Shown: positions 55,834 to 64,000 of the stretch, in pieces
Position numbering within the stretch: position 1 is the stretch's first letter
How the letters are laid out: each line of letters opens with the position of its first letter
Source: Kushneria konosiri
Lineage (GTDB): Bacteria > Pseudomonadota > Gammaproteobacteria > Pseudomonadales > Halomonadaceae
Length of the DNA: 64,000 bases
Assembly (NCBI RefSeq): GCF_002155145.1
Contig: NZ_CP021323.1
Location: 3,100,001-3,164,000 of the forward strand
Direction: 5' to 3'
Made by a program: the position numbers and the translations under genes
Notes under the pieces: model-generated
What the model was told of the DNA's origin: nothing
Database searches by the model: none
Seen by the model: only the letters and a program-made list of their open reading frames with translations

Positions 55834-57252
55834 TCAGACGTCAAGCGGGATAACGCTGATGTTCTCGTGATCATTGGTCAGAAAACGCGTCAGGATCTTG
55901 TAGGTGTCAGCATCAAAGGCGACCTCGTCCACCGCCGGTGCCTGATCGAGCTGCTCCACGCTGCCGAGATAGCACCAGTGATCGACCAGATGATAGACCA
56001 CTTCCTGATCACTGGCCGTTTCCTTGAAAGCAACGCGTCCTGCCCACGGCCAATGACGGATACGCAGTCCTTCCAGCGCCTCACGAGCGCGCTGCGTGTG
56101 GGCCTCCAGGCTCTCCTGTCCGCAGCAGGCCCCGGCACAGCGACCAATCTGATAGGCAAAGCAGCGTCCCTTGCCGCGCTCCAGCCCCATGACCCTTGGG
56201 CAAAGACGCTGTTGCTCGACAATACTGGTGAGGGCACGGGTCGCCTCCTTTCGTGACCGAAACATGCCATAGCGCACGCCCGAGACATCTTCATGCAGCG
56301 TTTTCTGTCCAGCAAGCTGTGGCGCCTGCGCGTCCAGCGGCCAGTACCAGGTATGCAGTCCGGCACTGCGGCGCAACCGACGGTTATAAACGGGGGAAAG
56401 CTGCTTGATCAGACGGGCCTCAAGAAGCTGCGCGCCAAGATCGCCTGCTGTTTCATGCCATTCCAGATGACGGGTCTGCTGACAGATTTTCATTTCGCGA
56501 TCGTTTCGATGATCACTGTTGAAATGGCTCAACACCCTTGAGCGCAGATTCACACTCTTGCCAACATAAAGCGGCAGTCGGTTATGCCCATAAAAGAGAT
56601 ATACCCCAGGGCGCGAGGGAAGCTCATCAAGCAGACCAGGATCAAGCTGTGCAGGAAGACTGCGCCGACGCTCCTGATCGAGTACCAGCTTCTCGATCTT
56701 TTCAACACAGTGATGACGCGCCCAGTATTGCCAGACGGAAAACAGCGTCATGGTATCTCCCATCGCGCGATGACGCGGTGGATGAGGTTCCAGCTGATAA
56801 CGTGCCAGAAGAGTGTCCAGCCCATGGTGGTGAGAACTTTTGTCCAGAGCCCGTGATAGTTTGAGGGTACAGACAACGCGTCGCCGAAACTCCCGCCCCA
56901 GCCGTCTAAACTCATTCCGCAGAAAGCTGTAATCAAAGCGGGCGTTATGGGCAATCAGCCAGCCGTCCCCCAGCCACTGCTCGAAGCGCTCGGCAATATC
57001 CTCGAAACCGGGCGCGCCACTGACCAGTGCATTATCGATGCCGGTCAATGTGGCGATACGGTCAGGAATGTCGATCCCCGGATCTATCAGGGACTCAAAG
57101 CGATCGACGATTTGACCATCAAGCACGCGAAGCGCGGCAATCTCGGTGATACGGTCGCGGGTGGCACGCGTGCCGGTGGTTTCAAGATCAATGAAGATCA
57201 GCGGCGTGTCTGCAAGTGGTGGGTGCGTCTGCTCCCTTGAATGAGACGACAT
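55834..57252 (-). CDS. DEDDh exonuclease fused to a GIY-YIG (UvrC/Cho-like) nuclease
   Basis: A 472-residue two-nuclease fusion. Residues about 18-180 are a DnaQ-type 3'-5' exonuclease with Asp22 and Glu24 (IDLETTG), Asp107 (HNARFDYSFL), His161 and Asp166 (HRAMGDT). Residues about 210-295 are a UvrC-type GIY-YIG domain: GVYLFYG, YVGKS (229-233), Arg239, metal Glu279 and Asn290. A cysteine cluster (351, 364, 372, 376/377; YQIGRCAGACC) resembles the UvrC/Cho iron-sulfur region. The UvrC helix-hairpin-helix and RNase H-like parts are absent. Probably a DNA repair enzyme; similar fusions exist in actinobacteria and proteobacteria. It is a single minus-strand gene. Confidence 0.92.
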   Translation of the reverse strand: MSSHSREQTHPPLADTPLIFIDLETTGTRATRDRITEIAALRVLDGQIVDRFESLIDPGIDIPDRIATLTGIDNALVSGAPGFEDIAERFEQWLGDGWLIAHNARFDYSFLRNEFRRLGREFRRRVVCTLKLSRALDKSSHHHGLDTLLARYQLEPHPPRHRAMGDTMTLFSVWQYWARHHCVEKIEKLVLDQERRRSLPAQLDPGLLDELPSRPGVYLFYGHNRLPLYVGKSVNLRSRVLSHFNSDHRNDREMKICQQTRHLEWHETAGDLGAQLLEARLIKQLSPVYNRRLRRSAGLHTWYWPLDAQAPQLAGQKTLHEDVSGVRYGMFRSRKEATRALTSIVEQQRLCPRVMGLERGKGRCFAYQIGRCAGACCGQESLEAHTQRAREALEGLRIRHWPWAGRVAFKETASDQEVVYHLVDHWCYLGSVEQLDQAPAVDEVAFDADTYKILTRFLTNDHENISVIPLDV

Positions 57253-57389
57253 GACCTGAGTCCCCCGACGCTGCTAGCGTCGCTTTAAAGCACGAAGAAT
57301 GAATGAGCCTGCAGAGAGTAGGGCGTGCTGCAGGCAGAGCGCCTCATTCAGGATAGGTATTGAAATGACAGGACGGGAAGCAGGAAATG

Positions 57390-57842
57390 TTAGCGGCTGG
57401 TCATGCGGGAGATGGAGTCTGGCACCAGGTGAGGGTTGTCATCCAGAAAACGGTGCATGGCAGCTACGGTTTCGTCACTGCAGTGATGCTCGATGCCTTC
57501 GGAATCGGCGCGGGCAATACTTTCAGGAACTCCCAGAGCCAGAAGCGCCTGGAGTACGACCCGATGGCGCGCAGCCACCTTATGGGCCAGCTCTTCGCCC
57601 TGATCGGTCAGAAAGATACCGCGGTAGGGGCGAGCGTTAACCAGTCCGTCCCGCTTGAGACGCGTAACCACCTTGGACACGGCAGCCGGGCTGACGCCGA
57701 AGCGGTCGGCAAGATCACTGGCACGTGCTTCTCCCAGATGGCGATGCAGATGCGCTATTTCCTCGACATAGTCCTCTACCAGTTCACGCTGGTGATCCTG
57801 GCGCACGCGCTCAAAGTGTTCGTGGTGGGACGTTGATGGCAT
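57390..57842 (-). CDS. mntR: Manganese-responsive transcriptional regulator (DtxR/MntR family)
   Basis: A 150-residue metalloregulator that represses manganese uptake or activates export when Mn2+ binds. The N-terminal winged helix includes VEEIAHLHRHLGEARASDLADRFGVSPAAVSKVV (split over about residues 25-60), followed by the dimerisation/metal domain ARPYRGIFLTDQGEELAHKVAARHRVV and EGIEHHCSDETV with conserved Glu/His ligands. A 20-residue His/Arg-rich extension precedes the HTH, as in E. coli MntR. No manganese transporter gene is adjacent in this window. Confidence 0.93.
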   Translation of the reverse strand: MPSTSHHEHFERVRQDHQRELVEDYVEEIAHLHRHLGEARASDLADRFGVSPAAVSKVVTRLKRDGLVNARPYRGIFLTDQGEELAHKVAARHRVVLQALLALGVPESIARADSEGIEHHCSDETVAAMHRFLDDNPHLVPDSISRMTSR

Positions 57843-58071
57843 GACTCTCTCTTGATCGATCGCCGAAACGGGAATAAAAGTAACACATAAAAGTTGACTA
57901 TTATAATAAGGATTGTAAACAGCGCCGTATTCAGAACGGCCTTCAGAAAAGGGCCCTTGAGACCATCTCCTGAAGGCACTATCAGCCCTGTCCCGAGCAC
58001 GCCGTCACCACCGCCCATTACCTGCTTTCAATGCCACGCATCCTCAGGACATTATTGCGAAATGCTCCCTG

Positions 58072-59073
58072 TCACCTGTTAGTAGCGTTAATGTCCTCTG
58101 CCAGCCGATTAACCGGCGCGCGTTCTTTGATCACACCGCGGTCCAGCAAAAAGCTCTCGAAATCGTGATAGCGCGCCGTATCCAGAGCTGCCGGGCGAAG
58201 TGCGAAGCGTGCGATGCTGGCTTCCCAGGCCTTATGGTTGACCTCGTTATCCAGTGACGGATCATACGCCTTGAATGTCTCCCAGCTCTGCTCGGGATGG
58301 TTAACGATCCACATCGAGGCCTTCTCAACGGCCTTCATGAACCGTGATATCAGCGGTCGCTTTTCATCAAGCGTTTCGGTATTGGCCAGAAAGATCAGCT
58401 CGTCATAGATGGGCACACCTTCTTCCTCAATAAAAAAGGCGCGACCCTCAACGCCCTCCTGTGACATTTGAGCGGGTTCAAAATTACGAAAGGCACCGGT
58501 GACGGCATCAACCTGCTGGCTCAAAAGGGCAGGCGTTAGCGCAAAGTTGACGTTAACGAGCTCGATATCGTTCATACCAAGGCCGGAATGCTTGAGCATT
58601 GCCGCCAGAAGAACCTCTTCGACGCCCCCGACCGAATAACCGACCCGTTTCCCCTTGAGATCATCGATCTGATGGATGTCGCTGTCGGCACGCACCATCA
58701 ACACATTCAACGGCGTGCCGATCAATGTGCCGACACGTTTGACCGGCAAACCCTCATCCACCTGCAGATGAAGCTGTGGCTGGTACCCCAGCGCCAAATC
58801 TTCGCGGCCTGCAGCGACCAGCTTGGGCGGAGCGGTCGGGTCGGCAGGGGTATCGATGGTGACGTTCAAGCCAAGATCGCGAAAGTATCCCTTTTGCTGG
58901 GCAATGATGATTGGTCCGTGACTTGGATTGACGTACCAGTCCAGCATCAGCCGCAGGGATGATTCGGGGGGCGAAGACAACGGTGCCGGGGCATTGTTGT
59001 CAGCTCTGGCAGCGCCGGTCAGCAAAACGGTCGTGAACACCGCGAGCCATAAACGACCCAGTATTTTTTTCAT
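58072..59073 (-). CDS. thiY: Thiamine-precursor (formylaminopyrimidine-type) substrate-binding protein
   Basis: Periplasmic NMT1/THI5-like binding protein of a thiamine-pyrimidine ABC importer. ATG 59073 starts a signal peptide MKKILGRLWLAVFTTVLLTG ending at ARA-D; the frame is open further upstream but overlaps thiX. The 333 residues contain LRLMLDWYVNPSHGPIIIAQ and KGYFRDLGLNVTI, the pyrimidine-binding signatures, plus KRVGYSVGGVEEVLLAAML. It overlaps the thiX stop by four bases and is the last gene downstream of the TPP riboswitch, which supports the substrate call. Confidence 0.93.
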   Translation of the reverse strand: MKKILGRLWLAVFTTVLLTGAARADNNAPAPLSSPPESSLRLMLDWYVNPSHGPIIIAQQKGYFRDLGLNVTIDTPADPTAPPKLVAAGREDLALGYQPQLHLQVDEGLPVKRVGTLIGTPLNVLMVRADSDIHQIDDLKGKRVGYSVGGVEEVLLAAMLKHSGLGMNDIELVNVNFALTPALLSQQVDAVTGAFRNFEPAQMSQEGVEGRAFFIEEEGVPIYDELIFLANTETLDEKRPLISRFMKAVEKASMWIVNHPEQSWETFKAYDPSLDNEVNHKAWEASIARFALRPAALDTARYHDFESFLLDRGVIKERAPVNRLAEDINATNR

Positions 59074-59861
59074 GATCTCTCTCCATTGGGTAGCGTGTGC
59101 CTGCCGGTACGATCCGGCTGCCAGGGCATGGCCAGACGACACAGGCGATCGACGGTAAAGTAAAGCGTGATGGTCATCAGCAGCAGCACGATCAGTGCGG
59201 CAAACATGAGGTCGGTCTGCATGCGGCCGTTGGCCTGGAGCATGAGATACCCAAGTCCGGCACTGGAACCTACCCATTCACCGATGATGGCCCCGATGGG
59301 CGCCGCGGTCGCGGCCATGCGAAGCCCTGATGCCAGCGACGGCAGGGCAGCCGGCAGGCGAATGTAAAAAAGCTGGCGATTGTCGCTTCCCCCCATGGTG
59401 GTGGCCAGGTCAAGCCAGCCGGGCTGGGTCTGGCGCAAACCGTCGTAGCAGGTCGAGGCGATGGGGAAGTAGATGATCAATGTCGCCATGACGACTTTCG
59501 ACCCCGGTCCGTAGCCAAACCAGAGCACCAGCAATGGGGCAATGGCAAATACCGGAATGGCCTGGGTCAATAACAGCACCGGCAGAACGGTCGAGCGTAG
59601 AAAGGCCCATCGCGACAGTGTCAGAGCCGTCATCGTGCCCAGAAGCGTGCCACACAGGAAGCCGGCGACGATTTCACCAAGCGTGACCAGGGCGTGATGC
59701 CATAAGAGTCCGAACTGTTCGATCAGGGTATTCAGAACGCTCAAGGGGGCAGGCAGCATGTAACGTGGCGCACCCAGAACCACGATCAGCTGCCAGAGCC
59801 CTATTAGCAATGTGGTCGCCAGCATCAGGCGCAGCAAGGCCGGATAGAGAGATCGCATCAT
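59070..59861 (-). CDS. thiX: Thiamine-precursor ABC transporter permease
   Basis: Permease with about six helices and the binding-protein-dependent transport fold. The 263 residues include LGEIVAGFLCGTLLGTMTAL, FAIAPLLVLWFGYGPGSKVVM, the EAA loop WLDLATTMGGSDNRQLFYIR and PIGAIIGEWVGSSAGLGYLM, typical of the SsuC/ThiX group. It overlaps thiZ (59858-59861) and thiY (59070-59073) by ATGA, so the three genes are one translationally coupled unit. The substrate is inferred from thiY and the riboswitch. Confidence 0.92.
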   Translation of the reverse strand: MMRSLYPALLRLMLATTLLIGLWQLIVVLGAPRYMLPAPLSVLNTLIEQFGLLWHHALVTLGEIVAGFLCGTLLGTMTALTLSRWAFLRSTVLPVLLLTQAIPVFAIAPLLVLWFGYGPGSKVVMATLIIYFPIASTCYDGLRQTQPGWLDLATTMGGSDNRQLFYIRLPAALPSLASGLRMAATAAPIGAIIGEWVGSSAGLGYLMLQANGRMQTDLMFAALIVLLLMTITLYFTVDRLCRLAMPWQPDRTGRHTLPNGERS

Positions 59862-60622
59862 GAGCTCTTCTCCGTCAGCGCCTTTAAAAGCTCACCGTGG
59901 TGATGACTGACCGAGGGCGAGGCAGGATCACGCGGCGGCGCGCCCTGTGGCGGTAGAACACGCTCAATACGTGCAGGGCTGCCACGCATGATCAGTAACT
60001 GGTCGCTCAGTCTCAGTGCCTCAAGCGGATCATGTGTCACCATCAACACAATGCGATCCGCGAGCAGCTCGCAGGCCCGGGCATGGATATCGAGGCGCGT
60101 CATGGCATCCAGCGCGGCGAAGGGTTCATCCATCAGCACCAGCGCTGCCTGCTCAAACAGGGTGCGCGCCAGGGCGACGCGGGCGCGCTCTCCGCCGGAA
60201 AGCGTTTGCGGATAGCGATTGGCCGCCCAGCCAAGCCCGACTTTTTCAAGAAGCGACATGGCCCGGTCACGGTCATGGCGCTCGCCACGCATGACGGCGC
60301 CCAGTTGCACGTTATCAATGACGCGGCGCCAGGGCAGCAGCAGGTCCTGCTGGCCCATCCAGGCAGTGCGCTGGGTAAAAGGACGTTCATTGGTATCGGT
60401 CAGAGAAAGGCGGGCATCACTGGAGACCTCAAGCCCTGCCATCATGCGTAAAAGTGAACTCTTGCCACACCCGCTTCGACCCAGCAGGCAGCTCCAGCCG
60501 GGCGAGGGGAGCGACAGGTCAATATCGTCAAACAGCACTCGCGTACCAAAGGCAAGATGTGCCTTTTTTACCCGAAGTTCGTTGGGTGCAGTAGCGCTGT
60601 AAAGTGAATCTGATGATGGCAT
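59858..60622 (-). CDS. thiZ: Thiamine-precursor ABC transporter ATPase
   Basis: A 254-residue ABC ATPase with Walker A GRSGCGKSS, the Q-loop MGQQDLLLPW, signature LSGGERARVALA, Walker B LVLMDEPFAALD and the H-loop MVTHDPLEALRLSD. It belongs to the SsuB/TauB/ThiZ group. It is the first gene after the TPP riboswitch on the minus strand. The C-terminal 30 residues (after RIERVLPP) form a polar tail with a His triplet, not part of the core fold. Confidence 0.93.
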   Translation of the reverse strand: MPSSDSLYSATAPNELRVKKAHLAFGTRVLFDDIDLSLPSPGWSCLLGRSGCGKSSLLRMMAGLEVSSDARLSLTDTNERPFTQRTAWMGQQDLLLPWRRVIDNVQLGAVMRGERHDRDRAMSLLEKVGLGWAANRYPQTLSGGERARVALARTLFEQAALVLMDEPFAALDAMTRLDIHARACELLADRIVLMVTHDPLEALRLSDQLLIMRGSPARIERVLPPQGAPPRDPASPSVSHHHGELLKALTEKSS

Positions 60623-60667
60623 GGCAGCCCTTTTTAAAGGGCGAAGGGCACGGCGTGCGTGATTCGA

Positions 60668-60774
60668 AATCCCTCCGCCGGCATGAACCGGATCAGGTAA
60701 TGGGCGCTGTTTGAGCGCCTTGCGGGTTGTGGCTGACCACTCTCAGCATCGATGTGTCTCGATACACCCCGTTC
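60668..60774 (-). ncRNA. TPP riboswitch (THI element) of the thiZXY operon
   Basis: On the minus strand: CGGGGTG near the 5' end, the conserved GCTGAGAG, ACCCGCAAGG, a variable hairpin (GGCGCTCAAACAGCGCC), ACCTGATCCGGTTCATGCCGG and GGAGGGA. These are the pyrimidine- and pyrophosphate-sensor elements of a TPP aptamer. It lies about 45 bases before thiZ, so control at the ribosome site is likely; no terminator is visible. Confidence 0.95.
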
Positions 60775-60942
60775 GAACATCGCCGAGTCTAGCGCCCCAC
60801 GTCCATGTCGACCATGATTTCATGCACGACAGTCCCATTATTTCCGTCATCAGCATCAAGGACTTTTTTATCAGTACGTTATTTGCATACTAAGGGGAGA
60901 CCAACCGTTTTCGGTGCACTTCACCAACAAGAGTGGCCTTGA

Positions 60943-61791
60943 ATGACACCACCGTGCGAACTGACCGAGCGACTCTCCTTTTTTCTGGGACGACAGCTCA
61001 TTGCTCAGCCTCTGGATTGGGAAGATGCCTCCAACTGGCGCTGGAAAAGCGATGCACTGTCGCCGGAAATGATCCGTATGGCGCGCACCGGGATCAACGA
61101 CCCTTTCTGGCACGGCTTGTGGGCACTGTTCGGATTTGACCGCTGGCAACACGCCGAACATCTGACGCGTCTGGCCGGCAACCTGCCAGCCCATCTGCCC
61201 ATGCTTCCGCTCCCCATGACGTGGCTGGGCGAGCTTCAGGGGGCGCCTGTCTGGAGCCTGCCGTGGCGCGCCGGACGCACCGCCACCATGAATACGTCAT
61301 TTACCTCACGTCTGGGCGAGCAGGTGGGACGTCTTCATGCGGTGCCAGTGTCAGGCTGGGGCCATCCGTTGGCCGAAATCTGGCCGCTGTCCGCCTGGCC
61401 CCGGAAAGTCAGGCGCTATCTGGATCAGAACGCCTCGCCAGAGGTGCTTCGCGACCTGCCGGAACAGGTGCCGGAGCCGGCAACGGCCGTGTGGAGTCTG
61501 CCGGATCTGCGTGACGATCAGTTCATACAGGGCGCCACGGACTGGTGCTGGAGTGACTGGGAGGCCCTGGTATGGGCGCCGAGAGAATTTGATTGGGCCC
61601 TGATTGAACTCTTGATCACCGACCCGGATCAACAGCGCCATTTTCTGGACCGCTACTGGCAGTTTTGCGATGTCATCGATATCAGTTCACACCGATTGAC
61701 CTGCCGAGCCATCCTGTGGCAATTCAACTGTTTTGGGCCCTGTCCCTGGGAGCGGATACGTGATGCACGCTGCTGGCTGGACTATCAATAA
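60943..61791 (+). CDS. Aminoglycoside-phosphotransferase/choline-kinase-fold protein with altered catalytic loop
   Basis: A 282-residue cytosolic protein whose C-terminal half resembles APH/choline-kinase-like enzymes: SLPDLRDDQF stands at the catalytic HGDL-xxx-N loop and SDWEAL at the metal-binding DxE position, followed by FDWALIELLIT. In the catalytic loop the His and Asn are Leu and Gln, while the Asp is kept. The protein is unusually rich in tryptophan. It is divergent from the riboswitch-controlled thiamine importer; a salvage-kinase role would fit the setting but is only inferred. The family call is moderate. Confidence 0.6.
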   Translation: MTPPCELTERLSFFLGRQLIAQPLDWEDASNWRWKSDALSPEMIRMARTGINDPFWHGLWALFGFDRWQHAEHLTRLAGNLPAHLPMLPLPMTWLGELQGAPVWSLPWRAGRTATMNTSFTSRLGEQVGRLHAVPVSGWGHPLAEIWPLSAWPRKVRRYLDQNASPEVLRDLPEQVPEPATAVWSLPDLRDDQFIQGATDWCWSDWEALVWAPREFDWALIELLITDPDQQRHFLDRYWQFCDVIDISSHRLTCRAILWQFNCFGPCPWERIRDARCWLDYQ

Positions 61792-61906
61792 CACTGTCTG
61801 CCGTCACGACATGCATGGGCATGCTCCCTTTTCAGATGCCCGGATGATAAAGGCAGGCGTTCGTGGCACACTACGTCTTATTACAAGAGGTTATTAAAGA
61901 GACGCC

Positions 61907-63616
61907 GTGATCGACTTTAACAGTATATTCCTGCTGGGTGGATTACTGGTGGCCATGAGCATTCTGGCCAGCCGGGTATCTGCGCGTATTGGCCTGCCGC
62001 TGCTCCCCCTGTTTCTGGGCATCGGGATGCTGGCTGGTGTCGACGGTCTGGGGTTGATCGATTTCGGCGACTATAACCTGGCTTATCTGATCGGCCAGCT
62101 CGCCCTTGCCATGATCCTTCTGGATGGTGGCCTTCGAACACGCATGAAAACCTTCAGGGTAGGGCTTCGACCGGCGCTGTCGCTGGCCACACTTGGCGTC
62201 TTTTTGACCAGTGGCCTGACCGGTCTTTTTGCCATGTGGGTGTTCGATCTCAGCGTATTTCAGGGATTGCTGGTCGGAGCCATCGTCGGCTCGACAGACG
62301 CGGCAGCTGTATTTTCGATGCTCAGCGGTCAGGGGATTCGTCTCAATGAGCGTGTGGGTGCCACGCTTGAGATCGAGTCGGGTACCAATGACCCAATGGC
62401 CATCTTTTTGACGCTGATTTTGTCTCAGACCCTGGCAGGCTCCATCGACAGTGTTTCCGGAACGCTTTTGATGTTTGTCGAGCAGTTCGGCATCGGCGCC
62501 CTGGCCGGCATTGCCAGTGGCTGGCTGCTGGGTCGTCTGTTGCGCTGGCTGGATCTGGCGCCGGGGCTTTATTCACTGCTGGCTGCCGCCATGGGCTTCA
62601 GCGTTTTCGCACTGACCAACATGCTGGGTGGCAGCGGCTTTCTGGCCATTTATCTGGCCGGGGTCATGATCGGCAATATCCGCGGCAAGCATCTCGAATT
62701 CATACTGCCCGTACATGACGGGTTGGCCTGGCTGAGTCAGATCGGGCTTTTCCTGACCCTCGGGCTGCTGGTCACACCCAGCGAAATGGTCGATTATGCC
62801 TGGTCCAGCGTTCTGGTCGCCGTTGTGCTGATTTTTGTTGCAAGACCACTGTCGGTCCTGCTGAGTCTCAAGCCCTTTTTCGGATTTCGCTGGCGAGAGC
62901 TTGCCTTTATCTCATGGGTCGGGTTGCGCGGTGGCGTACCAATCGTTCTGGCCATCTTCCCGGTCATCGCGGGCGTTGAAAATGCCTCGCTTTATTTCAA
63001 TGTGGCCTTTTTCGTGGTGCTGATCTCACTGATATTGCAGGGCACCACCATCGGCCATATGGCGCGCTGGCTCAAGGTCGAAGTGCCTTCGGAAACTGCA
63101 CCGGCACGCCGTCGCCTGCTGGGCGTGCTGCCTGAGGATGACTATGAGATGTTCGTTTACAAGGTGGACAGCAAGCGTGTCGAAAATACGCCGCTTAGAA
63201 TGCTCCGCTTTCCTTCAGGTGCGGTTGTGGCTGCGATTTTTCGTGAACATGTCATGATTCACCCGACCGGCAGCACCCGACTGCAGGCCGGCGATGTTGC
63301 CTGCGTCATCGCCCGAACCCACGATCTCAATGCCATCAATCATCTGTTCAACGGTGATGCCGAACTCAAGCGGGAGCGCGACTTCTTCGGGGCCTTTGCC
63401 CTGTCAGGTGAAGCCTCGATGGGCGATGTGGCCGATGCCTATGGTCTGACCCTGTCGCTTTGGGAGCGTGAGGAAACGCTGGGTGCCTTCATTGCCCGTC
63501 GTGTCGGCGGCTACCCGGTGGTGGGGGATGATATCGACTGGCATGGTATTCACTGGGTCGTGCAGGATGTCGAGGGCAATAACGTCACACGAGTCGGTTT
63601 GAGGCTGCACGGCTAA
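61907..63616 (+). CDS. nhaP2: K+/H+ antiporter, NhaP2/CvrA type (CPA1)
   Basis: Inner-membrane cation/proton antiporter that expels K+ (or Na+) in exchange for H+, relevant to volume and pH control in salt. The 569 residues comprise about twelve helices (to about 390) with LDGGLRTRMKTFRVG, VGSTDAAAVFSML, the ESGTNDPMAIFLTL cation site and SWVGLRGGVPIVLA, then a TrkA-C-type regulatory domain (LRFPSGAVVAAIFREH) and a C-terminal CorC/HlyC-like transporter-associated domain. GTG 61907 has only AAAGAGA as ribosome site. It is monocistronic with its own terminator. Confidence 0.95.
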   Translation: MIDFNSIFLLGGLLVAMSILASRVSARIGLPLLPLFLGIGMLAGVDGLGLIDFGDYNLAYLIGQLALAMILLDGGLRTRMKTFRVGLRPALSLATLGVFLTSGLTGLFAMWVFDLSVFQGLLVGAIVGSTDAAAVFSMLSGQGIRLNERVGATLEIESGTNDPMAIFLTLILSQTLAGSIDSVSGTLLMFVEQFGIGALAGIASGWLLGRLLRWLDLAPGLYSLLAAAMGFSVFALTNMLGGSGFLAIYLAGVMIGNIRGKHLEFILPVHDGLAWLSQIGLFLTLGLLVTPSEMVDYAWSSVLVAVVLIFVARPLSVLLSLKPFFGFRWRELAFISWVGLRGGVPIVLAIFPVIAGVENASLYFNVAFFVVLISLILQGTTIGHMARWLKVEVPSETAPARRRLLGVLPEDDYEMFVYKVDSKRVENTPLRMLRFPSGAVVAAIFREHVMIHPTGSTRLQAGDVACVIARTHDLNAINHLFNGDAELKRERDFFGAFALSGEASMGDVADAYGLTLSLWEREETLGAFIARRVGGYPVVGDDIDWHGIHWVVQDVEGNNVTRVGLRLHG

Positions 63617-63633
63617 TTCCTGCCGCCGGACAT

Positions 63634-63664
63634 AAAAACGCCCGCTCAGTCGCGGGCGTTTTTA
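63634..63664 (+). terminator. nhaP2 terminator
   Basis: AAAAACGCCCGC / GCGGGCGTTTTT with loop TCAGTC. The symmetric A and T flanks could also serve the convergent small gene. Confidence 0.92.
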
Positions 63665-63679
63665 TATTCAAGGCATATC

Positions 63680-63919
63680 TCAATTCATGACACGCCACTT
63701 GTTATTTTTCTGCGAAGTCGGGGGCAACGGCTCATCGTCGTGATCAAGCTGGATGCGCGTTGATTCGTCAAGCAGATCTCCCTGTGGGGTGCACTCCTGG
63801 AATTCACCAGCATGGCCCGGGCGATCACCGGCATCGTAAACCCCTGTGGGGTTATCCCCCTGATGCTCGCCTTCCCGCTCCATGTTGCCCTTGGTAAAAC
63901 CGCGTCCACTATTGGCCAT
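63680..63919 (-). CDS. Small acidic, hydrophilic protein of unknown function
   Basis: A 79-residue protein without hydrophobic segments, rich in Gly, Asp, Glu, Asn and Gln; it starts MANSGRGFTKGNMEREGEHQ. A GGAG site precedes ATG 63919. The composition suggests an intrinsically disordered or hydrophilin-like stress protein, reminiscent of but not clearly equal to the YciG/KGG small-protein group. It converges with nhaP2. No function can be given. Confidence 0.6.
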   Translation of the reverse strand: MANSGRGFTKGNMEREGEHQGDNPTGVYDAGDRPGHAGEFQECTPQGDLLDESTRIQLDHDDEPLPPTSQKNNKWRVMN

Positions 63920-64000
63920 CAGAACTTCTCCGTGTCATTTGATCATCCTGAAATGAGCCTAGGCAAGGCTGCATCACTCTGCAACCGGAACGGCCCTGTC

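Noticed and set aside
1-64000. CRISPR arrays, insertion sequences, prophage or integrase genes
   Set aside because: No regularly spaced repeats, transposase, integrase or phage proteins were found on either strand.

Overview
The window is a gammaproteobacterial chromosome segment with no insertion sequences, phage genes or CRISPR arrays. The left end carries cysS - folD - tRNAs - tig - clpP - clpX - lon - hupB - ppiD, an order shared by Pseudomonas and halophilic Oceanospirillales. A second conserved block, gloB - methyltransferase - rnhA - dnaQ, lies near 48-51 kb. The moderately high GC and acidic proteins suggest a Halomonas/Kushneria-type organism (Halomonadaceae). That placement is inference; no rRNA gene is present.

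Layout. (1) 1-11.4 kb: the 3' part of cysS, folD, tRNA-Pro/Arg/His, and the proteostasis block tig-clpP-clpX-lon-hupB-ppiD, with a heat-shock (sigma-32-type) promoter before lon. (2) 11.4-18 kb: an oxidoreductase, a queuosine-precursor operon on the minus strand (queC-queE-tandem queD-ykgJ), a CBS protein, two uncharacterised proteins and a rhomboid protease. (3) 18.1-20.4 kb: eutBC, the B12-dependent ethanolamine ammonia-lyase. (4) 20.35-37.6 kb: a large cobalamin cluster. Leftward: a fused ChlI/ChlD-type chelatase subunit, cobO, cobB, cobE, cobW, cobN and cobQ behind a cobalamin riboswitch. Rightward: cobT-cobS-cobU-cobC-cbiB-cobD-bluB. Together these cover cobalt insertion, a,c-diamide formation, adenosylation, cobyric acid formation, the aminopropanol arm, lower-ligand synthesis and nucleotide loop assembly. 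The corrin-ring methylation genes are not here. (5) 37.6-42.7 kb: small lipoproteins, a Pmp3/YqaE miniprotein, a PphA-like phosphatase, tRNA-Pro(GGG), a non-coding stretch with two terminators, an esterase-type hydrolase and an omega-amidase. (6) 42.7-48.3 kb: a yejABEF peptide importer whose ATPase gene is frameshifted in a G run. (7) 48.3-57.8 kb: gloB, methyltransferase, rnhA, dnaQ, nudC, an SCP2 protein, sohB, an ArsR regulator, a YhhQ-type queuosine-precursor transporter, an esterase, an exonuclease/GIY-YIG fusion and mntR. (8) 58-64 kb: a thiamine-precursor ABC importer under a TPP riboswitch, a degenerate aminoglycoside-phosphotransferase-fold protein, a K+/H+ antiporter and a small acidic protein.

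Connections. The B12 cluster makes the cofactor that neighbouring EutBC needs. De novo queuosine synthesis (queC/D/E) and a queuosine-precursor importer both occur. The two vitamin loci are each behind their own riboswitch. The features most worth a second look are the tandem QueD whose two halves carry complementary parts of one active site, a small His-rich frame between the B12 riboswitch and the chelatase, the slippery-site frameshift in yejF, and the nuclease fusion.
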